Source: Ailanthus altissimus
Taxonomy: Eukaryota > Streptophyta > Magnoliopsida > Sapindales > Simaroubaceae
Direction: 5' to 3'
DNA: 64,000 nt
Assembly (NCBI GenBank): GCA_946807835.1
Contig: OX327683.1
Span: 18,729,001-18,793,000, forward strand
The notes under the pieces were generated by a model. That model saw only the letters and a list, made by a program, of their open reading frames with translations. It was not told the DNA's origin and searched no databases. A program made the translations under genes and the position numbers. Positions 53,701 through 63,048 of the stretch are shown here, one piece after another (within the stretch, counting starts at the first letter, position 1; the number at the start of each line of letters is the position of its first letter).

Positions 53701-53740
53701 TTCCAGAAGACTCCTTTGCGTATTGAATCTGATACTTTGC
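50738..53740 (+). pseudogene. RlmN-like radical-SAM rRNA methyltransferase pseudogene (plastid-type)
   Basis: RlmN/Cfr-family enzymes methylate C2 of an adenine in 23S rRNA using a [4Fe-4S] radical-SAM centre; the plant form is plastid-type. Exon 1 (50738-50959) is open: a Ser/Arg-rich, transit-like N-terminus, then LLGMSDQELQKLAVESGQ. Exon 2 (from 51054) has a one-base frameshift and a TGA just before GKQLHHLIYKRK. Later pieces are recognisable: LEDNRLIETVGIPV (about 51630), CATGKGGFSRNL (51838), [14 protein letters not shown] (52150), MITISTVGVPNTIKKL (52370), [20 protein letters not shown] (53110), VELAELLHE (53377). The Fe-S site at 51832-51840 reads CPCATG, whereas the family has CxxxCxxC, so about five residues with the middle Cys are missing. 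Another deletion (53360) and a small internal duplication (53600-53655) occur. Introns remain, so it is a decayed gene copy, not a retrocopy. Confidence 0.88.
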
Positions 53741-54540
53741 AATCTGAATCAGACATTGCAGTTGCTTGTTGATGCAAAATGTGGATTCTATGCTCCTATC
53801 TGCTCTTCTTTGTATACCACACACCTCCATCCTCTCTTCCCTATCTAAGCATGAAGCTTGACGGAAATTGCTTGTTGATAGGCTCATTGCAGCGCGGCTA
53901 GTTTTTGAATGGTAATAATCATGTGCACGGTGAAAAAAATACTGGGGGAAATTCTTAGAATCAACATTGGCTGGCAAAGAATGATCTCTCCTCTCATTGG
54001 TTTCGTTTTTCTAATGGTGACAAATGGACCATAACCATCTCTGTTGCTGCTTCTCCTCGTTTGCAGTACAATCAACAGTATTGTGCAAAAATAATAACTC
54101 TGCATTTACATGTTATGTTTCTTTAAACTAGACATAACATGTACAGTTTTAGTACATTTGAAAGTGCGTCTAGCATTTAGCATGATAGAATTGCATTTTG
54201 AATTGAAAATCAGTTTCCTATTTATTTTGTACTAGTTGATTAAGAATGATAATAAATTATCTAGAAAGTAGAATGTTTCTTGGAGATTAGGTACTTTCTC
54301 TGAACAGACATTTTGTCATTGTGAATAACATTATACCACGGTTTTAAACACTAAAAAATTGTTGATACTTGAACTTGATAGTGTGATTCATCTTTATTTT
54401 TATATGTGATCTTTATTTTTAAAAATAAATACATTCACTGTTTATTTCTCATTCCATTGTCATTTACTGTTTTGTTTATATATTTGTTGTGATAGTGCGT
54501 GTTTTTTTTTAAATTAACACTCATTGTTTGTTCTTTTAGG
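53741..54540. other. Intergenic, no gene seen
   Basis: AT-rich sequence after the methyltransferase pseudogene. Short frames only, no recognisable domain. Confidence 0.4.
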
Positions 54541-54957
54541 AGAGAATGTGTTATTGTTAAAACTATCAGCTTCTGCTCTTGGAACGCGAGCGCCGGGGAA
54601 GGCGGATTGCATTGTTTGAGGATCACTAAAAAATTATTAAACCATTTGAATCAAATAAAATGGACAGTGTAGATTTTATTGAGAAGGAGAAGGCTATTCA
54701 ACACCTTGGGAAGGTCGTGAAAACTAAAAAAGAATTGAACTGTTGGCCTATTCTTGGGTGTGCACAAAGAACCGCTCGTGATTTATCGAGGACATCAGGG
54801 CAGCCGATGTAGAGAATTTTGTCTGGTTTATGAATTCGATAGGCTATGTTACTGTCATTGTGACAACTTTTATTATTATATTTATGACACAGTCTCGAAA
54901 GACCATCTGAATCACATCAAGAACGGGAAGCACTACGATTTTGACAAGGAATCGTGA
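54541..54957 (+). other. Unrecognised, possibly coding fragment
   Basis: Higher-complexity sequence than its flanks. One frame (about 54661-54735) reads MDSVDFIEKEKAIQHLGKVV. Another open stretch (54754-54957) includes KEPLVIYRGHQGSRCREFCL and KDHLNHIKNGKHYDFDKES. The two are in different frames, so this may be a broken gene piece. No family could be named. Confidence 0.25.
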
Positions 54958-55129
54958 AAAGGAGGGGTGGGTATTTTTGAGTTTGGTCGAGTTTAGGAAA
55001 AGTTTGATCCCTATTCGAATTTAATTGGGAAGCCAAAAGGTGTTTTTGTTTGGGATACTTTTTGAGTTGGGAATTGTCTGATCCGATCTTGGGACATGTC
55101 GAAAATATTTGAAATTTAATTTTAAAAAA

Positions 55130-56100
55130 AAAAAAAAAAAAATTCAATTCAATTTAAATTTAAATTATGTGAAATATTATTATTTTAAATTTAATTATGT
55201 TAATATTATTATTCTAAATTTAATTTGAATTTAAATTATGTAAAATATTATAATTTGATTAATTTTAAAATTGATTTGTTTTAAATTTAATTACGTAAAA
55301 TATTATAATTTTAATTTTAAATTAAAATACGTTAACTATTATAATTTAAAATATTATTTCGACCTAAAATTACGTTAAATATTATAAATTTGAATTACGT
55401 TAAATGTTATCATATAAAATTAAATTACGTGAAATATTATAATTTAATTAATTTTAAAATTGATTCTTTCAAAATCTAACTATGTAAAATATTATAATTA
55501 TAAATCCAATTTCGAATTGAAATATGTTAAATAACATGATATAAAATATTATTTTAATTTTAATTACGTTAAATATTATGAATTTGAATTACGTTAAATA
55601 TTATGATTTGAATTTAAATTACGTTAAATAAATAAATGTTACAATTTGATTAATTTTGAAATTGATTCATTCAAAATTCAATTACGTAAAATATTGTAAT
55701 TATATATCCGATTTCGAGTTGAGATACGTTAAATATTATAATTTAAAATATTATTTCTATTTCAATTACGTTAAATATTATGGATTAAATTACGTTAAAA
55801 TACTATTATTTGAAAGTTAATTACGTTAAATATTATAATTTAATTAATTTTAAAATTGATTCGTTCTAAATCTATTTATGTTAAATGTTGTAATTATAAG
55901 TTTAATTTCGAGTTGAAATTCATTAAATATTATTAAATATAGTTTAATTTCAATTACGTTAAATATGATAGATTTTAAGTTCAATTACATTAAATATTAT
56001 AAAATTTAATTACGTTAAATGTTATTATTTCAAATTTAAATTTAAAATTAGATATGTGTAATGTTATCATCTTAAATCCATCTTAATTTAAATTTAAAAA
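55130..56100. repeat. AT-rich satellite with a short motif nested in a unit of about 195 bp
   Basis: The motif aattacgttaaatattat recurs dozens of times with small changes. A longer unit beginning aatttt(a/g)aaattgatt restarts at 55261, 55450, 55652 and 55846 (spacings 189, 202 and 194) and carries the same inner order (taattataa, tttcgagttgaa, acgttaaatat). This is a two-level tandem repeat of at least four units. It is preceded by an 18-19-base poly-A run (55123-55141). No coding sequence. Confidence 0.75.
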
Positions 56101-56779
56101 AAATCAAAATTTAAAAAAAGAGTTTGGGTCGAAAAATTTTCGTTCGGATTCAAATTTTTTTCGAACCCAACTTGACTGATTTGGGATAGAATTTTCTCTT
56201 CTGAACAAATCTCGAACCCATTTTCGTTCCAGTCTCGATTTAAAATTTTGTAATAAGTTAGATTGAAACGGATTAAGTTCGAAAATAATGTCCACCCCTA
56301 AAAAAAAAGCATCACAAAACACTGTTTGTTTGTTTTTGTTTTTAACCGAAAAGAGTTGAATTGAATTGAAGGTAATATAATGGATGAGTTGAATTGATCT
56401 GTTTGTTTTTTTTTTTATATTTAAATGTTAATGTTAAGTTATTTATAACATTATTCTATCTTTTACATGAAATAAAAAACTTAAATCCCACAAAGCCACT
56501 AGGCCGAGAAAGAGATTTTTGTAGTGGAATTTAAAAAAGAAAAGGGTTTAGAATTACTCTGCGGTAAGAAATAGGATTTCTCTTCGTTAACCCTATCATC
56601 AGTCAATACCAAAGGAAATGCACTCATAAGAAGATGCTCTATAATAACTATTTCCCGAAGGCAGATTCGCGTAATAAAGGCTTGGTTTTGAACCAACAAA
56701 CATAATACGGGCGAGCCTCTTACGCATGTCAGGTTAGGATCCAAGGTAATTGAATCCGTCTCACTTTTGCGCTGCTAGG
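56101..56779. other. Sequence left of the young gypsy insertion
   Basis: Includes an 81-codon minus-strand frame at 56744..56499 (MDPNLTCVRGSPVLCLLVQN ... LLMSAFPLVLTDD) in sequence that is less AT-rich than its surroundings. I do not recognise it and cannot say whether it is real. The segment ends at the target site TAGG (56776-56779). Confidence 0.25.
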
Positions 56780-57311
56780 TGTCACGCCCCAAATATTCTC
56801 AAGCAATTATTCGAGTATTTGGCGCGCGACAGAACCACCAAGGGAGGGCTTAGTCCATTTTGGGTTAAATGGGCTAGAGCTTCTAGAAGGCCCAATGGAT
56901 TTGGGTTAATGCCACATGGGTGTGGTAGGTGGGGGAGTTTTCTAGAAAAGGCATATTCCTTTGGATATACTTTGGTAGTTGGCATCTTTTGGAATATTCC
57001 TTAGCATATTCCCCTCTTTAGATTTGGACCCTTGGATTAGAGTTAATCCTAGCCGTCCATTGTATATAGCTTTAGCTATAAATAGGTGGAGTTCTCATTT
57101 GAGAAACCATCCTCCAAATTGTAGAAATACTCTTAGCTTGTAAGTGTATAGCTTTGTAATTCTCTCTTTAGTAATAAAATACGAGAGCATTCTCTCAAAC
57201 ACTTGGTGTGCTTCTTCTTCATCTCTTTCTTTGGTTAATTGGGGTCTTGTAGGCTGCTTAGCACTAGCAAGTGTCTAAGGCCGCACGGTTTCGAGAAATC
57301 GGGTCGTGACA
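56780..57311 (+). repeat. 5' LTR of the young gypsy element
   Basis: 532 bp, TGTCACG...CGTGACA, with TATAAATA at 57077 and a polyadenylation-type AATAAA about 95 bp later. Differs from the 3' LTR at one base only. Confidence 0.96.
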
Positions 57312-57313
57312 AG

Positions 57314-57331
57314 TGGTATCAGAGCGGGTTC
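57314..57331 (+). promoter_or_regulatory. Primer-binding site (initiator tRNA-Met)
   Basis: TGGTATCAGAGCGGGTTC starts two bases after the 5' LTR. The first 12 bases are the complement of the 3' end of plant initiator tRNA-Met, the standard primer for this group. Confidence 0.9.
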
Positions 57332-57338
57332 AAAGAAA

Positions 57339-59969
57339 ATGGTGAAGGAAGTTGCTGGAACATCCAAGGTTGCTGAAGGGAGGGGTAGAGACCCCAAAGC
57401 TAGGAGACATGGGAGTATTTCGCCAGAAAAGTTCGTTGATCCGAACCATGATCTAAGGGACATGGTTATGAGGCTCGGTGGTGCTGTGAGCAAGGCAACA
57501 GATCGCCTTGGGGAGTTGGAGGAGCAAGTCCAGAATGTCGAGGTGGGCCTCGATACTCAAGGTAATGAGCTGCGCTCCCTCATCGAAAGCTCTATTGACG
57601 AGCATGTTGTCAAGCAACGGGACTGGATCAAGGCTTTTCAGGAGAAGGTTTACAACACCATGGACAAAGTTCAAGCCCAAGTAGAAGAGCTACGAAAGGG
57701 GTTTGAAGATGTCAAGGAGGATGTGGTGTTGTGCAAGCGAGCGGTCGCTAATGGCGTAGCTACTCAAACTGCGGTGGCTGCACCAAGGGTAGAAGCCCCT
57801 AAACCGAAGGAGTTTAGCGGCAGACGGGATGCCAAGGAGCTTGACAACTTCTTTTGGCAAATGGAGAGGTATTTCGGCGCTATGGGCGTGCGGGACGAAC
57901 ACAAGGTAAGTACCGCAACTTTATACCTTTCCGATCATGCAATTCTGTGGTGGCGTAGGAAAAGCGAGGAGATTCGCAAGGGTACCTGCACCATAAACAC
58001 ATGGGATGAATTGCAACGGGAGTTAAAGCGTCAATTCTATCCGGAGAATGTGGCGCACGACGCTCGCAAGCGGTTGAAGGAGTTGAAACAAACGAAGTCC
58101 ATTGGGGAGTACGTAGAGGAGTACTCTTTGTTGATGCTGCAAATCCGCAACATGACCGAGGAGGACTTGTTGTTCAATTTCCTGGATGGGTTACAATCCT
58201 GGGCAGCCAACGAGTTGAAGCGGCGTGGAGTGCAGAATATATCCGACGCCCTTACAATGGCAGAGACGCTCATGGATTACCGCAAGGGGAATTCGGGAAA
58301 GTCCAGAAATTTTAAACCCAATCACAGTAAGGGTGGGGAAGCCAAGGAGTTTCAGCCTCCGGAGAGCAAGGAGGAGAAAGGCAAACCGCCCAAGTGGAAG
58401 GAACAGAAACGCAACGGCCATAGAGGTAATGGTCCGAAGTCTAACTGTTTTCTCTGCGATGGGGATCATTGGGTGAAGGACTGTCCGAAGAAAAAGGCTT
58501 TCAATGCAATGTACGAGGCAAAATACGAGGGCGAGCAGAGCCGTATGGGTTGCATGCAGCTGTTCAATTCCCTCAAAGCCAAGCGGCGTGCAGACGCGCC
58601 AACGGGGACGGCGCTCATGTACATTGAAGCCTATATCAATTGCATCAAGACTCAAGTGTTAGTTGATACGGGGGCTACGCACAACTTTATTAGGCGTGCG
58701 GAAGCGGAACGCTTGGGCCTTTATGTAGAGAAAGGAGAGGGATACCTCAAGTCCGTGAATGCAAGAGCCAAGCCGCTGGATGGGATGGTTCGTGGAGCTG
58801 AAATCCACCTTGGCAAATGGCACGGTGAGGTAAATTTCTCAGTAGCACCTCTCGATGATTTTGATGTGGTGCTAGGTATGGAGTTCTTACGGCAGTACAA
58901 TGTGGTGTTACTTCCTCAACACAACTATATGTGTATTTTGGAAGGAGGGCCTCGAATGATACCGACGGTAGACATGCCCAAGGGTGGGCGATCCAAGCCA
59001 AACGCCAAGGTCCTTTCCGCCATGCAACTAAGGGTAGATGCTGGGCGCAAAGGAGGGTTACATTCAGCCTCAACAACGGGGGTGGATGATGCGGCAAATT
59101 GGGGCAAGGATGAAATACTGAAGGTTGTTGCAGAAGTGCTCGGGGAGCACAATGGGGTCAAGCCTACTGCCATACCGGAAGAACCGCCTTCAAGAGATGT
59201 AATTGAGGGCAAGTTGGAGCTTGAGATTACGCTTCCAACTATGGGGTCGACGCCTCCATCGGAGATGGGAGAGTTGCAGGGGCAGCTCGAGGAGTTGTTG
59301 GATGCGGGTGTCATCCAAAAGTCCAAGGTGTCACATGATGTGCAGTTTCAGCACAAGGAGTGGGGCGAAGACAAGCAGCGGCGTGTCAAGCACAGTGCGG
59401 GGGACTTGGGGATGGAGACGATACTTCCACCACAACGCAAGTCAGCACGCCCACTCCACAAGGGCCTTGATCGTGGGGACGAGGGGCCAAGGTTGATTGC
59501 CAAGAGAGTTGGCAACGTCTCGCATAAGGTGGAGTTACCTTCGAGACAGCGGCAGTGGCGACATCAGGTGCATTCCGCAAGGTGTTGGAAGCAGTACCGT
59601 GGAGGTACGGGAGATGCAGAATTTGAGCCACACAACCGGAAACCTTTGGGGATTTCCACACGCCATGACAAAGGGGAGCAACTTAGGGCGAGTCTTGAGT
59701 ACTTTGTCGAGTGGAAAGGGTTGCCGGATGGGAGAGCACGCTTGGGACCCGAGAGCGCACAGCCAGAGTTTGCAGAACGGGGTGCGCAAGTTCCAGCGAA
59801 GTCGCGACGAGGGCGTCGCGTGAATTTGGTGGGGGAGAATGTCACGCCCCAAATATTCTCAAGCAATTACTCGAGTATTTGGCGCGCGACAGAACCACCA
59901 AGGGAGGGCTTAGTCCATTTTGGGTTAAATGGGCTAGAGCTTCTAGAAGGCCCAATGGATTTGGGTTAA
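57339..59969 (+). CDS. Gag-protease polyprotein with residual integrase tail, non-autonomous gypsy element
   Basis: One open frame of 876 codons from ATG 57339 (frame open from 57306, but the earlier start is not ATG). Order: basic N-terminus; coiled-coil-rich segment (about residues 40-150); retrotransposon gag domain (about 165-310, with WWRRKSEE, LKRQFYPENV, FNFLDGLQSWA); zinc knuckle CFLCDGDHWVKDC (near 370); retroviral-type aspartic protease VLVDTGATHNFI (near 442) with VVLGMEFL. A short reverse-transcriptase stub (QLEELLDAGVIQKSK, about 655) follows. It then passes directly to the integrase C-terminal region (LHKGL, RVGNVSHKVELP, about 700-730) and a chromodomain remnant (EYFVEWKGLPDG, about 787). 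The YxDD box, RNase H and the integrase DDE core are absent. The frame continues 130 bp into the 3' LTR. No stop or frameshift, so gag could be made. Confidence 0.92.
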   Translation: MVKEVAGTSKVAEGRGRDPKARRHGSISPEKFVDPNHDLRDMVMRLGGAVSKATDRLGELEEQVQNVEVGLDTQGNELRSLIESSIDEHVVKQRDWIKAFQEKVYNTMDKVQAQVEELRKGFEDVKEDVVLCKRAVANGVATQTAVAAPRVEAPKPKEFSGRRDAKELDNFFWQMERYFGAMGVRDEHKVSTATLYLSDHAILWWRRKSEEIRKGTCTINTWDELQRELKRQFYPENVAHDARKRLKELKQTKSIGEYVEEYSLLMLQIRNMTEEDLLFNFLDGLQSWAANELKRRGVQNISDALTMAETLMDYRKGNSGKSRNFKPNHSKGGEAKEFQPPESKEEKGKPPKWKEQKRNGHRGNGPKSNCFLCDGDHWVKDCPKKKAFNAMYEAKYEGEQSRMGCMQLFNSLKAKRRADAPTGTALMYIEAYINCIKTQVLVDTGATHNFIRRAEAERLGLYVEKGEGYLKSVNARAKPLDGMVRGAEIHLGKWHGEVNFSVAPLDDFDVVLGMEFLRQYNVVLLPQHNYMCILEGGPRMIPTVDMPKGGRSKPNAKVLSAMQLRVDAGRKGGLHSASTTGVDDAANWGKDEILKVVAEVLGEHNGVKPTAIPEEPPSRDVIEGKLELEITLPTMGSTPPSEMGELQGQLEELLDAGVIQKSKVSHDVQFQHKEWGEDKQRRVKHSAGDLGMETILPPQRKSARPLHKGLDRGDEGPRLIAKRVGNVSHKVELPSRQRQWRHQVHSARCWKQYRGGTGDAEFEPHNRKPLGISTRHDKGEQLRASLEYFVEWKGLPDGRARLGPESAQPEFAERGAQVPAKSRRGRRVNLVGENVTPQIFSSNYSSIWRATEPPREGLVHFGLNGLELLEGPMDLG

Positions 59970-60371
59970 TGCCACATGGGTGTGGTAGGTGGGGGAGTTT
60001 TCTAGAAAAGGCATATTCCTTTGGATATACTTTGGTAGTTGGCATCTTTTGGAATATTCCTTAGCATATTCCCCTCTTTAGATTTGGACCCTTGGATTAG
60101 AGTTAATCCTAGCCGTCCATTGTATATAGCTTTAGCTATAAATAGGTGGAGTTCTCATTTGAGAAACCATCCTCCAAATTGTAGAAATACTCTTAGCTTG
60201 TAAGTGTATAGCTTTGTAATTCTCTCTTTAGTAATAAAATACGAGAGCATTCTCTCAAACACTTGGTGTGCTTCTTCTTCATCTCTTTCTTTGGTTAATT
60301 GGGGTCTTGTAGGCTGCTTAGCACTAGCAAGTGTCTAAGGCCGCACGGTTTCGAGAAATCGGGTCGTGACA
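59840..60371 (+). repeat. 3' LTR of the young gypsy element
   Basis: 532 bp directly after the polypurine tract ggtgggggagaa; one base different from the 5' LTR. The polyprotein frame ends inside it at 59969. Confidence 0.96.
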
Positions 60372-60469
60372 TAGGTTTGAAACAGATTGAAATTAGCTTC
60401 CTGCAGCCACGTGCAGCGATGGACAGGAATGTTAATTAGTTTGGGACTTAAATTTTTTATTAAGAAAAA

Positions 60470-60700
60470 TAAATAATTTAAATAATTAAATAAATTAATT
60501 AAATCAAATTCAGCATTGAGTTAAAAAAATAAACAGCTACTTAAATTTTGTTTGAAGAAGAAGAGAGTGAAAAAAAAAATTGTAAATAATTGAATAAATT
60601 AATTAAATCAAATTTAGCATTGAGTTAAAAAAAACAAAATGTTACTTAAATTTTGTTTGAAGAAGAAGAGAGTGAAAAAAAATAAATTGTAAATATTGAT
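60470..60700. repeat. Tandem repeat, two units of about 104 bp
   Basis: The block agcattgagttaaaaaa ... aaattttgtttgaagaagaagagagtgaaaa occurs from about 60477 and again from about 60589 with few changes (agcattgag at 60512 and 60616). Simple tandem duplication; no coding. Confidence 0.8.
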
Positions 60701-62999
60701 AAAAAAATGCAATTTAAATGTCAGTTCAAGAGAAAAAAAGAAGAAGAAGAATTGTAAATACTATGTTTTGTTATGTTATTAATAGATCTTATTAGGGTAT
60801 AAATTTAGTCTAAATGAGGTTTGACCCTAATTTAGTTGTGAGTGAGAAATGGATGTTGGAAAGCTTTTAGGTCTTTGGTTGCTAAAGGTTGAGATGTAAG
60901 TGGTGTCAATGGTGAATGTCCAAGGTGGAGCTGGGAGTGGGCTGAATATCGAGTTGTGATTAGGCGAATTAAAGGGACTCAAGAAGCATAGAACAAAGGA
61001 GGTTAGTGGCAGGCACATGTGAGGTGACCAACAACGTCCCTCCGACGCTTAAGTCAGGTGAGATGATATGAAAAAAATTCCTTAGGGTTTATTTACCTTA
61101 AAGAAAGTATTAAAATTATAAAGAGAAGGTAAAGAGTTTTGTTCACTAGAGAGAGAATTCAAATTTTTAAGATGTTCCCTTTCTCTTACCACTTTATAAT
61201 TTTGGAGACTTAACTTGAGTTTGGATGGTGTCAGCCCAGAGAACTCCTTTCAAAGGTGACACGTGGCAAGCTATTAATGGAGAACAATCCTTATCATAAG
61301 GGGTATTTTAAAGAACTTCACTTGAAGGGGCAATAAGATCATTTAACCTTCATAAAATTTTGAGTACTAGAAATATTAGTGATTGGTCAGTTTTTGAGCT
61401 GTTAGCCTTGTGTCAGTGTGTTGGTGAGATTTGAAGAGTGCTGAGGGATTATTTGACTCTTTCCTCATAAGTCCAGTAGATTCAGTGCTGAGCTACTCAA
61501 CTATCCTAGACAACTTCTGTCTACACAGTCAGCAGTGACTAGAACTCTGAGTCCTACTGACATAGCGCTCGGTTATTAGCTCATTGGGGATTTTCTCATT
61601 CAATCTTATCTTTTAGGTCTAACAGCTACATGGTGTGGCATCCAAGTGCTCTTCTAATAGGTCTTGCAAGTGACATGGCGATTCTTGACCTATGCTGACG
61701 TGTACGTTTACTTATGGGCCTATGCTGACGAGACGGGTTCTTGAGTCCCGATGACGTATCCATTAACACTGCAACTGAATAGAGATACATGGCCTGGTTT
61801 AGGTCCCATTTCATGAGCTTTATGAGCTGGGTTATGGAGACCTAAGTGTTTTGGTTTGGGCTCAGTCACATTGAGACAACTCGCACTAGGCCAGGTTACT
61901 TAGGGGACCTCGGGCTGAATGTTTGATTGGGCTCCTCTGTATTGAACTGAGTGTCACTAATCTCTACCCCTAACATTATCCCCATAGTTCATAGTGTTGA
62001 GGTGAAACGGCAGTAAGAACTAGACTCGATAAGTGATATAAGGTATGTCAAACTGGCAGTTCTTCTCCACTCTTCTTCTTTTTTTTTTTTTGAAATTTCC
62101 TCTTTTTGACGGGAAAATTCCCGCCATTTTTCATTTTTTGAGAACTGTTCAAGGGCAATTTTGTCTTTTTTCAAAGTAGGTGGGGGTGAGGCAGTAATTA
62201 CGCCTCTGCCACATTTATTGAGAAATACTCAGTCGTTGCCCTCACCATGCTAGATCGTGGTGCACGCTAACCCTTTGGTGCGCTGACACGTGGCACCATC
62301 TGGGGAAGGCAGTTTCAAAATGGGTAGCCTAGATCTCTTCAATTTCTCAACTACCTTCAGCTTGTTTATTGCTGAGTATTGTGCCCAACTTTCTTAAAAT
62401 AATTCTTCTATCTTTTTCTCTCGTTTTCTCATTTTCCATCTTCTTTAAAGTAAGTCTTCTGTTTTAACGTTATTGTTACTGAACTTCAGTTTTCTTCAAT
62501 ATGAGTAAGGGCTTCCTCATGCCCCTCAATACTTTTTCTCTTCTTCTCTTCTATTTGGTATTATTCTTACTTTTTCTTAGTGCTAAACATGCTCTTTTAT
62601 GACTCTCCATAGGCGTAATATTCAGAGCATTCCCAAAATCAATCTACTTGCTAAAGCCGCTACTAAGCCTTCAAAAGGTAAGAACTTCTTAACTCCTTTT
62701 TCCTTATTTTGCTCGTTCCTTTACAAACTTTTGCTTGTGGTTATGTGAATTGTTGGATGTGTTGGAGAACTAGAATTAGGAGATTGGTAGTGGTTATGTA
62801 GGATATCAAGGGCTGAAAAGATAAGTGACACTAATAGTAATGAAAATAGTTCATGGGAAGATAGTAGTAGTGACGAATCGGTAGAAGATATAAGATAGGG
62901 GTTTAAGGCCCCTATATTTTCTTTAAGTAGGAAATACTTTTTCCTGATCCTTCTCTTATTAAAAAAAGAGGCAAATTTTCATATAAACCATCCCCTTCC
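60701..62999. other. Probable long LTR or leader of a decayed gypsy-type element
   Basis: Less AT-rich than the rest of the window, with motifs common in plant gypsy LTRs (gacacgtggca near 61257 and gctgacacgtggcacc near 62281) but no partner LTR in the window. No intact frame. A short frame at 62600-62679 (RRNIQSIPKINLLAKAA) precedes a GTAAGA donor-like site. The assignment rests mostly on the gag-like remnant that follows. Confidence 0.3.
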
Positions 63000-63048
63000 T
63001 ATTCTATGAAAAAGCCATTTCTCAAAGGTTCTTTATCTTCTTCCTAGT

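Larger units (their letters stand above)
56780..60371 (+). mobile_element. Young non-autonomous chromovirus-type Ty3-gypsy retrotransposon
   Basis: Complete element of 3592 bp. The 532-bp LTRs (56780-57311 and 59840-60371) start TGTCACG and end CGTGACA, with a single mismatch between them (T at 56810, C at 59870). The flanking duplication is TAGG (56776-56779 and 60372-60375; 5 bp if the shared T is counted). The primer site TGGTATCAGAGC is at 57314 and a polypurine tract ggtgggggagaa at 59828-59839. TATA (57077-57084) and AATAAA (57173-57178) lie in the LTR. The internal part has one long frame with gag, protease and chromodomain-tail remnants but no catalytic reverse transcriptase, RNase H or integrase, so mobility must depend on enzymes from another element. 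Confidence 0.95.

Noticed and set aside
54000..57000. Telomere or centromere signature
   Set aside because: No TTTAGGG arrays. The satellite is only about 1 kb and its genomic abundance is unknown.
58191..59866. Multiple long antisense and alternative frames inside the gypsy polyprotein
   Set aside because: GC-rich sequence keeps antisense frames open by chance; only the plus frame has gag, zinc knuckle and protease motifs.
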